Assembly (NCBI RefSeq): GCF_001887595.1
Contig: NZ_CP017480.1
Span: forward strand, 1,364,001-1,428,000
DNA length: 64,000 nucleotides
Reading direction: 5' to 3'
DNA from: Luteibacter rhizovicinus DSM 16549
GTDB taxonomy: Bacteria; Pseudomonadota; Gammaproteobacteria; Xanthomonadales; Rhodanobacteraceae
A program made the position numbers and the translations under genes. The notes under the pieces are model-generated. The model was given only the letters and a program-made list of their open reading frames with translations. It did not search any database and was not told the origin of the DNA. Shown here piece by piece: positions 46,668-55,623 of the stretch (within the stretch, counting starts at the first letter, position 1; every line of letters begins with the position of its first letter).

Positions 46668-47355
46668 CCCACGAGCCGGGGGCGGCCGGGGCGCCGACGA
46701 CCCGGCCATCGCGGATTTCGAAGGTGTGGCCATCCAGCGCATCGACATCGGCGGGGTCGTGGGTGATCACCATGAGCTGGAGATCGTGGCGCGCCTGCAG
46801 CGCCAGCAGTTCGGCGCGCATACGTCCCCTCAACGCGGGATCGAGGGCGGCGAAGGGCTCGTCGAGGACGACGATCCGCGGCTCGGTCGCCAGGGCCCGT
46901 GCCAGGGCGACGCGTTGGCGCTGGCCACCGGAGATGCGCGACGGGTAGCTGTCGGCGATGTTTCCAAGCTCGAGGCTATCGATCCAGCGCTGTACGCGCG
47001 CATCCCTTCGACGCCGTCCCGGATTCAGCCAGCCACGGTCCAGGCCGAAGCCGATGTTCTGCGCCACGGTGAGATGCGGGAACAGGGCGTAGTCCTGGTA
47101 GACGTACGCGACGTCACGCAGACGGGTGGGGAGATCGACGCGGGACGCCGCGTCGTACAGGACACGGCCATCGATGAGCACGTGACCCGCATCCGGCGTG
47201 AGCAACCCGGCCACCGCACGAAGCGTGAGGCTCTTGCCCGAGCCCGACGGACCGAACAGGACGATGCGTCGTTGCTGCGAAACGATCGTCACGTCGAGTT
47301 CGAAATGACGCTCATCCGAGCGCAGCGTCTTGCGTATCGCGATATCCACGCTCAC
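46648..47355 (-). CDS. modC: Molybdate ABC transporter ATP-binding protein, short form
   Basis: A 235-residue ABC ATPase: Walker A FGPSGSGKSLT, Q-loop VYQDYALFPHLTVAQN, signature ISGGQRQRVALARALA, Walker B IVVLDEPFAALD, H-loop ITHDPADVD. It lacks the C-terminal MOP (molybdate-binding) domain of about 110 residues found in standard ModC, so regulation by internal molybdate through that domain is absent. The GTG at 47355 shares GTGA with the end of modB. Powers molybdate import. Confidence 0.9.
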   Translation of the reverse strand: MSVDIAIRKTLRSDERHFELDVTIVSQQRRIVLFGPSGSGKSLTLRAVAGLLTPDAGHVLIDGRVLYDAASRVDLPTRLRDVAYVYQDYALFPHLTVAQNIGFGLDRGWLNPGRRRRDARVQRWIDSLELGNIADSYPSRISGGQRQRVALARALATEPRIVVLDEPFAALDPALRGRMRAELLALQARHDLQLMVITHDPADVDALDGHTFEIRDGRVVGAPAAPGSWDDARLS

Positions 47356-48026
47356 GGCCGCGACCTCCGCAGGTGATCCGGCGCCAGCCAGCCGGCGAGC
47401 AGCAAGGCGATCACGCAGGTCACCGAGGTCACGGCGACCATCACGCCCGCCGTCCCGTCGTCACCCGCCTGCACCGCGGCGTAGATCGCGACAGACAAGG
47501 TCTGCGTCCGGCCCGGCAGGTTGCCGGCGATCATCAGCGTAGCGCCGAACTCGCCCAACGCCCTCGCGAACGCCAGCAGCGCACCGGCCGTGATGCCGCG
47601 TGCCGCCAACGGCAGGGAGACACGAAAAAACACGGCCGCCTCGCGCAGGCCGAGGACGCGCGCGGCGCTCTCCAGTTGAGGGTCCACCGCTTCGAAGGCT
47701 GCGCGTGCGGCTTTCTGCACCAGCGGAAAAGCCACCAGGGTCGAGGCGATCACCGCGCCCTGCCAGGTGAACACCAGTTCGATACCGAGCCGGTCCAGCC
47801 AGGCACCGAAGACGCCACGTCGGCCCAGCAGGACAAGGAGGTAGTAGCCGAGCACCGTCGGCGGCAGCACGAGCGGCAGGGTGAGGATGGAATCGACCAC
47901 CTCGCGCGCCGGCGAGCGCCATCGCGACAGACCGAACGCCACGGCGACACCCAGCAGCAGGTTGATGGCCGTCGCCCACAGCGCGACCTTGAGCGTGAGC
48001 GCGAGCGGTACCCAGATGGCGCCCAC
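47352..48026 (-). CDS. modB: Molybdate ABC transporter permease
   Basis: A 224-residue inner-membrane permease with five hydrophobic segments and the EAA coupling loop ESAARVLGLREAAVFFRVSLPLAARGI. An N-terminal LALTLKVALWATAINLLLGVAV and PLVLPPTVLGYYLLVLLGRRG are typical of ModB. GTG start at 48026, six bases after the modA stop; overlaps modC by GTGA. Confidence 0.93.
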   Translation of the reverse strand: MGAIWVPLALTLKVALWATAINLLLGVAVAFGLSRWRSPAREVVDSILTLPLVLPPTVLGYYLLVLLGRRGVFGAWLDRLGIELVFTWQGAVIASTLVAFPLVQKAARAAFEAVDPQLESAARVLGLREAAVFFRVSLPLAARGITAGALLAFARALGEFGATLMIAGNLPGRTQTLSVAIYAAVQAGDDGTAGVMVAVTSVTCVIALLLAGWLAPDHLRRSRP

Positions 48027-48032
48027 CGGAAC

Positions 48033-48779
48033 TCAGGGGGCCTGGAAGCCGAACCCGGCGAGGATGCCGCGCCCTTCGGGCGACTGCACGAAGGCCTCGA
48101 ACGAGGCCGCCTCCCTGGCCTGCTTCGAAGCGGCAACGACGGCGATCGGGTAGGTGATCGGCTTCGGCGTCGGGACGGTGGCGGCCACCTCGACCTTGTC
48201 CTTCACGATGCTCGCGTCGGTGGCGAAGACAAAACCCGCGTCCACTTCGCCACGGGCCACGTAATCGAGGCTCTGGCGGACATTCTGTGCCAGGACGCCC
48301 TTGGCCGACACGACGTCCCACAGGCCTTGCTGCTCGAGGGCCGCCTTGGTGTAGCGGCCCACGGGCACCGAGGCGGGGTCGCCATAGGCGACGCGCTTGA
48401 TGGTGTCGGCCTTGAGGTCGACCGGCGAGGTCACCCGCGCCTTGCTGCCTTTGGGCACGATCAGGACCAGGCGATTGCTGGCGAAATCCTGGCGCGTGGC
48501 TGGCTCGATGGCCTTCGCCTCCACCGCCTTGTCCATGGCCGTCTGGTCCGCCGAGGCGAAGACATCGGCCGGCGCGCCGCTGGCGATCTGTCGCAGGAGG
48601 ACGTCGGAGGCGGCGAAATTGAGCAGCACGTGTGTACCGGGATGCTTGCCCTCGTAGGCCTTGCCGACGGCCTGGAAGGCGTCGGTCAGGCTGGAAGCGG
48701 CCGAGACCACGAGGTCGGCGGCCGCGGCGCCGCCGGAACCGATGATCAGTATGAGCGCGACAAGGGGACGAAGGCGCAT
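48033..48779 (-). CDS. modA: Molybdate ABC transporter substrate-binding protein
   Basis: A 248-residue periplasmic binding protein. Signal peptide RLRPLVALILIIGSGGAAAA, then LVVSAASSLTDAFQAVGKAYE with the oxyanion-binding Ser-Ser pair, NFAASDVLLRQIASGAPADVFASAD, and DAGFVFATDA for the third set of ligands. The ATG at 48779 starts the signal peptide; the longer upstream frame overlaps the promoter. Confidence 0.93.
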   Translation of the reverse strand: MRLRPLVALILIIGSGGAAAADLVVSAASSLTDAFQAVGKAYEGKHPGTHVLLNFAASDVLLRQIASGAPADVFASADQTAMDKAVEAKAIEPATRQDFASNRLVLIVPKGSKARVTSPVDLKADTIKRVAYGDPASVPVGRYTKAALEQQGLWDVVSAKGVLAQNVRQSLDYVARGEVDAGFVFATDASIVKDKVEVAATVPTPKPITYPIAVVAASKQAREAASFEAFVQSPEGRGILAGFGFQAP

Positions 48780-48806
48780 GGGGTCGGTCCCGGCGGAAGG
48801 TCTCGC

Positions 48807-48836
48807 AATATAGGTACGCCTGCGTCGCAGGGTCAA
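48807..48836 (-). promoter_or_regulatory. Sigma-70-type promoter of modABC
   Basis: On the minus strand TTGACC (48836-48831) and TATATT (48812-48807) are separated by 18 bases. Each matches the consensus at five of six positions. Transcription would begin near 48800, about 20 bases before the modA ATG. It lies in the 65-base gap after glgX. Confidence 0.6.
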
Positions 48837-48844
48837 CGCTGCGC

Positions 48845-50947
48845 TTACCCCGCGGCAAGCACCACGAAGCTGCGCGGCGGTGCGATCAGCTTGCCATCCT
48901 CGGCCGGTGTATCGACAGCCAGGTCCAGATCGGTCGAGAACGCGACGGTCCAGGCCCCCTCGGGCAAGGTGAACTCGACGCCTCCATCGAAAGCATTGAT
49001 GAGGATCAGCACGGTCTGGTCGTTCCCGCGCTCACGCACACCCGATGCCTGGCTGCGGCCGTCGAGCAGGATGCCGATCGAACGGGCACGCGGATCCTCC
49101 CAGTGTTCCTGCTGCATCTCGCCACCGCCCGGGTTCAGCCAGACGATGTCGCGTACCTCGGCCACATCGTCGTAACGACCGTCGAGGAAACGTCCGCGCC
49201 GAAGAATCGGGAAACGATCGCGGATGGCGACCAGCTCGCGCACCGCCGTGGCCAGGCCGCCCTGGGTCGGATCGTCGCTCCAGTCGATCCAGCTGATCTC
49301 GTTGTCCTGGCAGTACGCGTTGTTGTTGCCGTTCTGTGTGTTTCCGCGTTCGTCACCGGCCAACAGCATCGGCGTGCCCTGGGCGAGGAACAGCGTGGCC
49401 AGAAGGTTGCGCGACTGTCGCTGGCGCATGGCGCGGATGCCCGCGTCCTTCGTATTGCCTTCGGCGCCGTGGTTGAACGAGTGGTTGTTGCTCGAACCGT
49501 CCTGGTTGTCCTCGCCGTTGGCCTCGTTGTGCTTGTCGTTGTAGCTGACCAGGTCGCGGAGCGTGAAACCATCGTGCGCGGTGATGAAGTTGAGCGATGC
49601 GTACGGGCGACGACCGCGCTTGTCGAACAGGTCGGCGGAGCCGGTGAAACGGCGCGCGAACTCGGCGAGCGTGCCGCCCTCACCCTTCCAGAACGCACGC
49701 ACGGTATCGCGGAATTTGTCGTTCCACTCGACCCAGCCCGGCGGGAACTCACCGACCTGATAGCCACCCGGGCCACAGTCCCAGGGCTCGGCGATCAGCT
49801 TCACCTGGTTGAGTACGGGATCTTGGGTGCAGGAATCGAGGAAGCCGCCGTTTTCGTCGAAGCCGTAGGGCTCACGGCCAAGGATCGTGGCCAGGTCGAA
49901 GCGGAAGCCATCGACGTTCATCTCGGTGGCCCAGTAACGCAGCGAGTCGTTGACCATCTGCAGCACGCGCGCATTGCTGAGGTTCACCGTGTTACCGGTG
50001 CCGGTGTCGTTGATGTAGTAGCGCTTGTCATCGGCGAGCCGGTAATAGCTGGCGTTGTCGATACCCTTGAACGAGAGGGTCGGACCCATCTCGTTGCCTT
50101 CGGCGGTGTGGTTGTAAACCACGTCGAGGATGATCTCGAGGCCGGCGCGATGGTACGCCGCGACCATGTCCTTGAACTCGCGGGGATCGCCGCCGGACAT
50201 GTATCGCGTCTTCAGCGCGAAGAAGCCGATGGTGTTGTAGCCCCAGTAATTGCGAAGCTCTTTTTCCTGCAGGTAGTGGTCGTCGAGATAGGCGTGCACC
50301 GGAAGCAGCTCGACCGAGGTCACGCCGAGGTCACGGACGTAGTCGATGACCGCCGGCGTAGCCATGCCGGCAAACGTGCCGCGCAGGTGCTCGGGCACGT
50401 CGGGATGCAACATCGTGAAGCCACGCACGTGCGCCTCGTAGATCGCCGTGCGTGTCCACGGCACCGATGGCTTGCCGTGTTCAACCCACTTGTACGAGGG
50501 ATCGATCACCATCGCCTTGGGCATGAAGGGTGCGCTGTCACGTTCGTCGAAGCTGAGATCGCCATCGGGATGGCCGACGGTGTACCCATAGAGTTCGTCG
50601 GCCCAGATCAGGTCGCCGACGATCTGCTTCGCATAGGGATCGAGCAGGAGCTTGTTCGGGTTGAAGCGGTGGCCGTTCTCGGGCTCGTAGGGCCCATGGA
50701 CGCGGTAGCCGTAGAGCTGGCCGGGACCCACGCCGGGGACGTAACCGTGCCAGACCTCGTCGGTGTACTCGGGCAGGTCGATCCGCCCGGTCTCGTTGCC
50801 GGATTCGTCATAAAAGCACACTTCCACCCGCGTACCGTGCGCGGTAAACAGCGCGAAGTTGGTGCCCTTGCCGTCCCAGGTGGCACCACGCGGAAAGGGG
50901 GAACCTTCGCGCACGGGCGAGGCGGCATCGTAACGGGCGTCAGGCAT
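48845..50947 (-). CDS. glgX: Glycogen debranching enzyme
   Basis: A 700-residue GH13 enzyme that hydrolyses alpha-1,6 branches of limit dextrin or glycogen. An N-terminal CBM48 domain (FPRGATWDGKGTNFALFTAHGTRVEVCFYD, in blocks) is followed by the TIM barrel with IYEAHVRGFT, VVYNHTAEG, DGFRFDLATIL (catalytic Asp), LIAEPWDCGPGGYQVG (acid/base Glu) and FITAHDGFTLRDLV. The ATG at 50947 (MPDARYDAA) is chosen because the longer frame has no family sequence. No other glg genes lie in the window. Confidence 0.94.
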   Translation of the reverse strand: MPDARYDAASPVREGSPFPRGATWDGKGTNFALFTAHGTRVEVCFYDESGNETGRIDLPEYTDEVWHGYVPGVGPGQLYGYRVHGPYEPENGHRFNPNKLLLDPYAKQIVGDLIWADELYGYTVGHPDGDLSFDERDSAPFMPKAMVIDPSYKWVEHGKPSVPWTRTAIYEAHVRGFTMLHPDVPEHLRGTFAGMATPAVIDYVRDLGVTSVELLPVHAYLDDHYLQEKELRNYWGYNTIGFFALKTRYMSGGDPREFKDMVAAYHRAGLEIILDVVYNHTAEGNEMGPTLSFKGIDNASYYRLADDKRYYINDTGTGNTVNLSNARVLQMVNDSLRYWATEMNVDGFRFDLATILGREPYGFDENGGFLDSCTQDPVLNQVKLIAEPWDCGPGGYQVGEFPPGWVEWNDKFRDTVRAFWKGEGGTLAEFARRFTGSADLFDKRGRRPYASLNFITAHDGFTLRDLVSYNDKHNEANGEDNQDGSSNNHSFNHGAEGNTKDAGIRAMRQRQSRNLLATLFLAQGTPMLLAGDERGNTQNGNNNAYCQDNEISWIDWSDDPTQGGLATAVRELVAIRDRFPILRRGRFLDGRYDDVAEVRDIVWLNPGGGEMQQEHWEDPRARSIGILLDGRSQASGVRERGNDQTVLILINAFDGGVEFTLPEGAWTVAFSTDLDLAVDTPAEDGKLIAPPRSFVVLAAG

Positions 50948-50978
50948 GGTGGCGTTCTCGGTGTTGGTCCTGAAGGAT

Positions 50979-51014
50979 GGCCAGCCCGACGACAGGAAAA
51001 CGTGAGGGCTGGCC
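50979..51014. promoter_or_regulatory. 9-bp inverted repeat between glgX and the efflux operon
   Basis: GGCCAGCCC (50979-50987) and GGGCTGGCC (51006-51014) are perfect reverse complements around 18 bases. They sit in the 152-base divergent gap, 31 bases from glgX and 85 bases from the efflux operon. It is a candidate operator; no regulator gene is adjacent. Confidence 0.4.
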
Positions 51015-51099
51015 CGGCACGGCGAGCCCCGCAGGATTCGCCAAGCAAGTTGACCGGGCCGGTGGCAGCGTGGCGCCGTATTCATGGAGGTTGGCGGGG

Positions 51100-52089
51100 A
51101 TGAAACACGCGTTACGCATCATTGGAGGCCTGCTGGTGATCGGCACGCTCGTCATCGTGCTGTTTTTCTGGCTGGATCGTACCGAGACCACGACGGATGC
51201 CTATATCACCGGACGCCTCCACCCCATCGCCCCGCGCGTCACCGGTACCGTGGTCGCCCTGCACGTGGACGACAACCAGCATGTGAAGGCGGGCGACGTG
51301 CTGCTGGAACTGGACACCCGCGACTTCGATGTCCGCGTGGAGCAGGCAAGGGCGGACATCGATCGCGCCAAGGGACAAGTGGCCAGTGCCGAGGCGCAGA
51401 TCGTCGAGGCCAACGCCTCGATCGTCGCCGCGCAGGCCAGCGTGGAAAAGACGGCCCTCGACCTGAAACGCAACAGCGAACTGGTCCATGAAACGCCACG
51501 GGGCGTGTCCCAGCAGGAATACGACGCCGCCAAGGCCGCCTCCGACTCGGCGCGCGCCAACAAGGCCAGCGCCGAGGCGCGCAAGGTGGCGGCCACCGCC
51601 GCCGCCGAGTCGGCCCGGGCACAGGTCGCGACGGCCGAGGCGTCGCTGCACGACGCCAACCTGGCCTACGGGTACACCAAGGTCCTGGCCCCGGTCGGTG
51701 GCTATGTCGGCCGGCGGTCCGTCGAGGTGGGCGCGCGGGTCAACGCCGGGCAGACCCTGCTCTCGATCGTCTCCGACCAGGTCTGGGTGGTGGCCAACTT
51801 CAAGGAGACCCAGCTGCATGGCATGAAACGAGGCACGGAGGCGAAGATGACCATCGATGCCTTGCCGGACGTCACCTTCGTCGGCCACGTGGACAGCCTG
51901 TCGCCGGCCTCGGGCTCGCAATTCGCCCTGTTGCCGCCTGACAACGCCACCGGCAACTTCACCAAGGTCGTCCAGCGCGTGCCGGTGAAGATCCTCTTCG
52001 GCGACGACGACCTGCGTCGCTACCGCGAACGGCTGGCACCAGGCCTGTCGACGATCGTGAAGATCCACGCGACGGACGGCGGCCCATGA
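51100..52089 (+). CDS. HlyD/EmrA-type membrane fusion protein
   Basis: A 329-residue periplasmic adaptor with one N-terminal membrane anchor (IIGGLLVIGTLVIVLFFWL), a split lipoyl domain (TDAYITGRLHPIAPRVTGTV; LAPVGGYVGRRSVEVGARV), a long Ala-rich coiled-coil hairpin (about 85-190) and a beta-barrel domain (VWVVANFKETQL). It links the inner-membrane pump encoded two genes downstream to the outer-membrane channel. The GGAGG nine bases upstream sets the ATG at 51100. Confidence 0.9.
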   Translation: MKHALRIIGGLLVIGTLVIVLFFWLDRTETTTDAYITGRLHPIAPRVTGTVVALHVDDNQHVKAGDVLLELDTRDFDVRVEQARADIDRAKGQVASAEAQIVEANASIVAAQASVEKTALDLKRNSELVHETPRGVSQQEYDAAKAASDSARANKASAEARKVAATAAAESARAQVATAEASLHDANLAYGYTKVLAPVGGYVGRRSVEVGARVNAGQTLLSIVSDQVWVVANFKETQLHGMKRGTEAKMTIDALPDVTFVGHVDSLSPASGSQFALLPPDNATGNFTKVVQRVPVKILFGDDDLRRYRERLAPGLSTIVKIHATDGGP

Positions 52090-53513
52090 GAGCGCGGGTC
52101 CTGGTGCTGGCACTATGCGTCACTGGCCTGGGCGGCTGCGTGCTCGGTCCGGACTACCAGCGCCCGGACACGCCCCTGCCCGCCGCCTGGAAAGAGCCCT
52201 CCGCCTCGACGGCAGCGATTCCGGACGCCTGGTGGAAACTGTTCGGCGACGACGAACTGGATCACCACGTCACCGCGACCCTGGCCGCCAACCAGGATCT
52301 CGCCGGTGCACTCGCGCGCTTCGACCAGAGCCGGGCCCTGCTCGGTGTGGCGCGGGCGGACCAATACCCGGATGTGAGCTTCGCGCCCGGTTACTCGCGG
52401 GCCCGGACCTCCGGAAGTATCGATAACCGGTTCCCCGTCCTCGAGACCACGGTGTGGCAGGCGCCGGTGGAACTCGCCTACGAGGTGGACCTGTGGGGCC
52501 GCGTGCGCCGGAGCGTCGAGGCCGCCGGTGCGGACCTCCAGGGCAGCGCCGACGCGATTGCCGCGGTACGCCTGAGCCTCGCCGCGGCCACCGTGTCGAC
52601 CTATCTGTCCCTGCGTAGCAGCGATCGCGAGATCGATGTGCTGGCGCGTACGGTGGGTGTGCGCGAGGATGAGCTCAAGCTTGCCGATCGCCGTGCCCGC
52701 GCCGGCGTGGTGGGCGATCTCGATGTCCTGCGCGCCCGCGCCGACCTGAGCCAGACACGTGCCGACCTTGCCGATGCGCGGCGCCGCCGCGACAACCTCG
52801 AACACGCGCTGGCTGTCCTCGAAGCACGTAACGCCGCGGAATTCAGCGTGGCAACCGTGGCCTGGACACCCCACGTGCCCGACGTACCGGCCGGCCTGCC
52901 TTCGACCCTGCTCGAACACCGCCCCGATGTCGCCAGCGACGAGCGTGCGCTCGCGGCGGCAAGCGCGCGCATCGGCGTGGCGAAGACCGCTTTCTTTCCC
53001 TCGGTGAGCCTCACTGCCTCGGGCGGCTTCGTCAGTCCTCGCCTCAGCGATCTCACGAATAGCCAGAGCGAGGTCTGGTCCTTCGGCCCGGTAGTCAACC
53101 TGCCGATCTTCGAGGGCGGGCGCAATCGCGCAAGGCTTGAAGGCGCGGAAGCCGCTTACCGTGGCGCCGAGGCCAAATGGCGGCAGACCGGCATCACCGC
53201 CTTCCAGGAGGTGCAGGACGCGCTCACCGATACCACGTGGTTGCGCGAACGCGGCACCGCGCTCGATGCCACGGTCGATGCCTCCACGGCGGCGGCGAAG
53301 TTGTCTCGCTCACGCTATGACCGTGGATTGGCCGGCTACTTCGAGGTGGTCGATTCCGAGCGTCAGGCGCTGAATACCCAGCGCGCCGCCATCGAGAACG
53401 ACCAGCAACGGCTGCTCGCCGCGGTCTCGCTGATCAAGGCGCTCGGCGGTGGGTGGAAGGAAGGCGATGCGGTCCCACGCCAGCCCGAGGCCACGGCGGC
53501 GGCATCGCCATGA
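52086..53513 (+). CDS. Outer-membrane efflux lipoprotein (NodT/OprM family)
   Basis: A 475-residue TolC-type channel with a lipoprotein signal (VLALCVTGLGGC, then VLGPDYQRP). Two outer-membrane-efflux repeats are visible, each with long helices and a beta-strand pair (WWKLFGDDELDHHV; AYEVDLWGRVRRSVEAA; FPSVSLTASGGF). The stop of the adaptor gene overlaps its start by ATGA. It completes a tripartite pump with the fusion protein and the MFS protein. Confidence 0.92.
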   Translation: MRARVLVLALCVTGLGGCVLGPDYQRPDTPLPAAWKEPSASTAAIPDAWWKLFGDDELDHHVTATLAANQDLAGALARFDQSRALLGVARADQYPDVSFAPGYSRARTSGSIDNRFPVLETTVWQAPVELAYEVDLWGRVRRSVEAAGADLQGSADAIAAVRLSLAAATVSTYLSLRSSDREIDVLARTVGVREDELKLADRRARAGVVGDLDVLRARADLSQTRADLADARRRRDNLEHALAVLEARNAAEFSVATVAWTPHVPDVPAGLPSTLLEHRPDVASDERALAAASARIGVAKTAFFPSVSLTASGGFVSPRLSDLTNSQSEVWSFGPVVNLPIFEGGRNRARLEGAEAAYRGAEAKWRQTGITAFQEVQDALTDTTWLRERGTALDATVDASTAAAKLSRSRYDRGLAGYFEVVDSERQALNTQRAAIENDQQRLLAAVSLIKALGGGWKEGDAVPRQPEATAAASP

Positions 53514-55144
53514 ATGCGACGGCACCCGCAGCAAGCGCCGCCCCCGCCCCTCCGACCAACCTGCCCTGGCTGGGCATCGTCGCCGTACTTATCGGCGCGC
53601 TGGCGACCACGCTGACGTCACGGCTGACGTCCATCGGCCTGGCCGACGTACGCGGTGCGGTCGGTGCCGGCTTCGACGAGGGCGCATGGATTCCTACCGC
53701 GTTCTCCGCGTCGCAGATGATGATCGGGCCGTTGTCCGTGTTCCTCGGTCGCGCCTTCACGCCACGTCGCGTGCTGCTGGTCGGTTGCGTCGTCTACGGC
53801 CTGGCGGAATTCCTGATTCCTTTCTCGCCCGACCTGCGCATCCTGCTCATGCTGCAGTGCCTCGCGGGGCTCGGCTCGGGCACGTTCATTCCGCTGACCG
53901 CGGCCTTCATCCTCACCGCGCTGCCCAAGAGTCTCTGGCCATGGGGCCTGGCGGCCTATGCGATGAATATCGTCCTCGGCCTCAACATCGCGTCCACGCT
54001 GGAAGGCTGGTACGCGAACCACGTCAACCTGGACTGGATCTTCTGGCAGAACACGGTCGTAGCCGTGCCTTTGTTCGTACTTTACTGGTTTGGCCTGCGA
54101 CGCCTGCCCATCGATCGCGATTACCTGCGCAACGGCGATTTCCGCGGCATGTTCACCGGCGGCGCGGCCTTCACCTTCATCTTCATCGCGCTCGATCAGG
54201 GCGACCGTCTCGACTGGTTCTCGTCCACGCTGATCGTCACCTTGTTCGCCCTGGGCGTCATCTGCCTGGGCCTGTTCCTTCTCCACGAGTCGACGCTCGA
54301 CGCGCCGAGCGTGGACTTCACCCTGCTCCTTCGCCGCAACGTGTTCCTGTTGATCCTGCTGGTGACGGCGACGCGCTTCCTGGTGACGGCGAGCAACACC
54401 CTGGTGGCCAACTACCTGATCCAGGTGCGCGGCTTGCGTCCCGAAGAGGTCGGAAACGCGGCGCTGTGGGTGGCGCTTCCCCAATTGGTCATCGCGCCGA
54501 TCGTCGCGTGGCTGCTCAATCGCGCCGATGCGCGCTTCGCGATCGGCACGGGCTTCGCCATCGCGACCGCCGGCTTCCTGCTGGCCACCGGCATCACCTC
54601 CGAATGGGCGGAGCCGAACTTCAGCCTTGCCCTGCTGCTCCAGGCCGTGGGGGAGACGCTGGAGCTGACGGCGGTGATTTATTTCTTCGGCCATCACGTC
54701 GGCCCGGCCGATGGCATCACCTTCGGCGCGATCATCCAGACCGCCCGACTCTTCGGCGGCGAGCTGGGCACCTCGGTCCTGGTCATGTTCACGCGCAAGG
54801 CCGAACAGGTGCATTCCTATTGGATCGGCCAACACATCGTCGCCGGCGACCCGATGACCGACGAGCGCATCCTCGCCTACACACAGCTCATCGGCGCCTC
54901 GACCCAGGGTGCCGGCGGGCCGGCGGCCCGAGGGACCGGCCTGCTGTCCGCCGCCGTGCGAGAGCAGGCCTATACCCTGTCGATCCTGGACGGCTTCCTG
55001 CTCGCCGCCGTGGTCGGCACGCTGGCAGTCGCCCTGGTGCTGTGCCTGCGTGAACCGCCGGTACTCGTCAATCCGCCCGCCGTCCCGGCGCTGCCACCCG
55101 ACGACCGTGACACCGCGCCGCATCCCGTTCACTCCACTTCGTGA
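53510..55144 (+). CDS. DHA2-family (EmrB-like) MFS drug exporter
   Basis: A 544-residue, 14-helix MFS protein. EmrB-type features are VLIGALATTLTSRLTSIGLADVRGAVGAGFDEGAWIPTAF (in blocks) in helix 1, and the helix 5 segment AYAMNIVLGLNIASTLEGWYANH. A Pro-rich cytoplasmic tail ends the protein. ATGA overlap with the channel gene shows a coupled three-gene operon. Likely exports toxic organic compounds; the substrate range is not readable. Confidence 0.9.
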   Translation: MNATAPAASAAPAPPTNLPWLGIVAVLIGALATTLTSRLTSIGLADVRGAVGAGFDEGAWIPTAFSASQMMIGPLSVFLGRAFTPRRVLLVGCVVYGLAEFLIPFSPDLRILLMLQCLAGLGSGTFIPLTAAFILTALPKSLWPWGLAAYAMNIVLGLNIASTLEGWYANHVNLDWIFWQNTVVAVPLFVLYWFGLRRLPIDRDYLRNGDFRGMFTGGAAFTFIFIALDQGDRLDWFSSTLIVTLFALGVICLGLFLLHESTLDAPSVDFTLLLRRNVFLLILLVTATRFLVTASNTLVANYLIQVRGLRPEEVGNAALWVALPQLVIAPIVAWLLNRADARFAIGTGFAIATAGFLLATGITSEWAEPNFSLALLLQAVGETLELTAVIYFFGHHVGPADGITFGAIIQTARLFGGELGTSVLVMFTRKAEQVHSYWIGQHIVAGDPMTDERILAYTQLIGASTQGAGGPAARGTGLLSAAVREQAYTLSILDGFLLAAVVGTLAVALVLCLREPPVLVNPPAVPALPPDDRDTAPHPVHSTS

Positions 55145-55150
55145 CATCAT

Positions 55151-55170
55151 CCCTGGACCCACGTCCAGGG
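55151..55170 (+). terminator. Stem-loop after the efflux operon
   Basis: CCCTGGAC-CCAC-GTCCAGGG is a perfect 8-bp stem with a 4-base loop, seven bases after the MFS stop. It lacks a full T-run (only TTGC follows), so it is at best a weak intrinsic terminator. Confidence 0.45.
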
Positions 55171-55193
55171 TTGCAAACATAGGGGACGCCGAC

Positions 55194-55577
55194 GTGCGTC
55201 GTGGTCTGGCACGAAACCGCTGGTTGGGATGGATGGCGCTGGTCGCCGTCTGGCTCACCGTGCTGGCGCCGTCGGTCTCGCGGACCGTGTCGGCCGCCTT
55301 CGTGTTCCCGGACCTCGGTGCCTGGTGCGAGACCTCGCCGGGCGAGCACCACGGCGCCGCGACCGGCCATGACGCGGATGCCCCTGGCGACGGTGCGGCT
55401 TGCGGGTACTGCACGCTGTTCGCGCAGATGCCGGCCCTGGATAGCGCCTTCTACATCGGCCATGCCTTGCCGTCGCCGGCGCACGTGCCTGCCACGCTTC
55501 CGCCCACCCGTGCCCATGTGCCGGTGGCCATCCTGTACGCCCCGCCACGAGGTCCGCCGGTCGACACGCACGCCTGA
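55194..55577 (+). CDS. DUF2946 family protein
   Basis: A 127-residue protein with one N-terminal hydrophobic helix (WLGWMALVAVWLTVLAPSVS) and a short C-terminal region. The His-containing stretch GEHHGAATGHDAD and the conserved ACGYCTLFAQMP (CxxC) are the hallmarks of DUF2946. Members are frequently found beside TonB-dependent copper receptors, and a TonB-dependent receptor gene follows here by 46 bases. GTG start at 55194 with AGGGGA seven bases upstream. Confidence 0.75.
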   Translation: MRRGLARNRWLGWMALVAVWLTVLAPSVSRTVSAAFVFPDLGAWCETSPGEHHGAATGHDADAPGDGAACGYCTLFAQMPALDSAFYIGHALPSPAHVPATLPPTRAHVPVAILYAPPRGPPVDTHA

Positions 55578-55623
55578 TCGATTCCGATCCCGCCGTACGC
55601 CACCGACCCACGGACTTATCGCC

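Noticed and set aside
48795..48815. ModE half-site upstream of modA (TATATTGCGAG on the minus strand)
   Set aside because: Only one half-site resembles the ModE box, and it coincides with the -10 region. Without a second half this is not supportable.
55201..55623. N-terminal extension of the second TonB-dependent receptor
   Set aside because: It runs through the DUF2946 gene in another frame. A signal peptide begins at the ATG at 55624.
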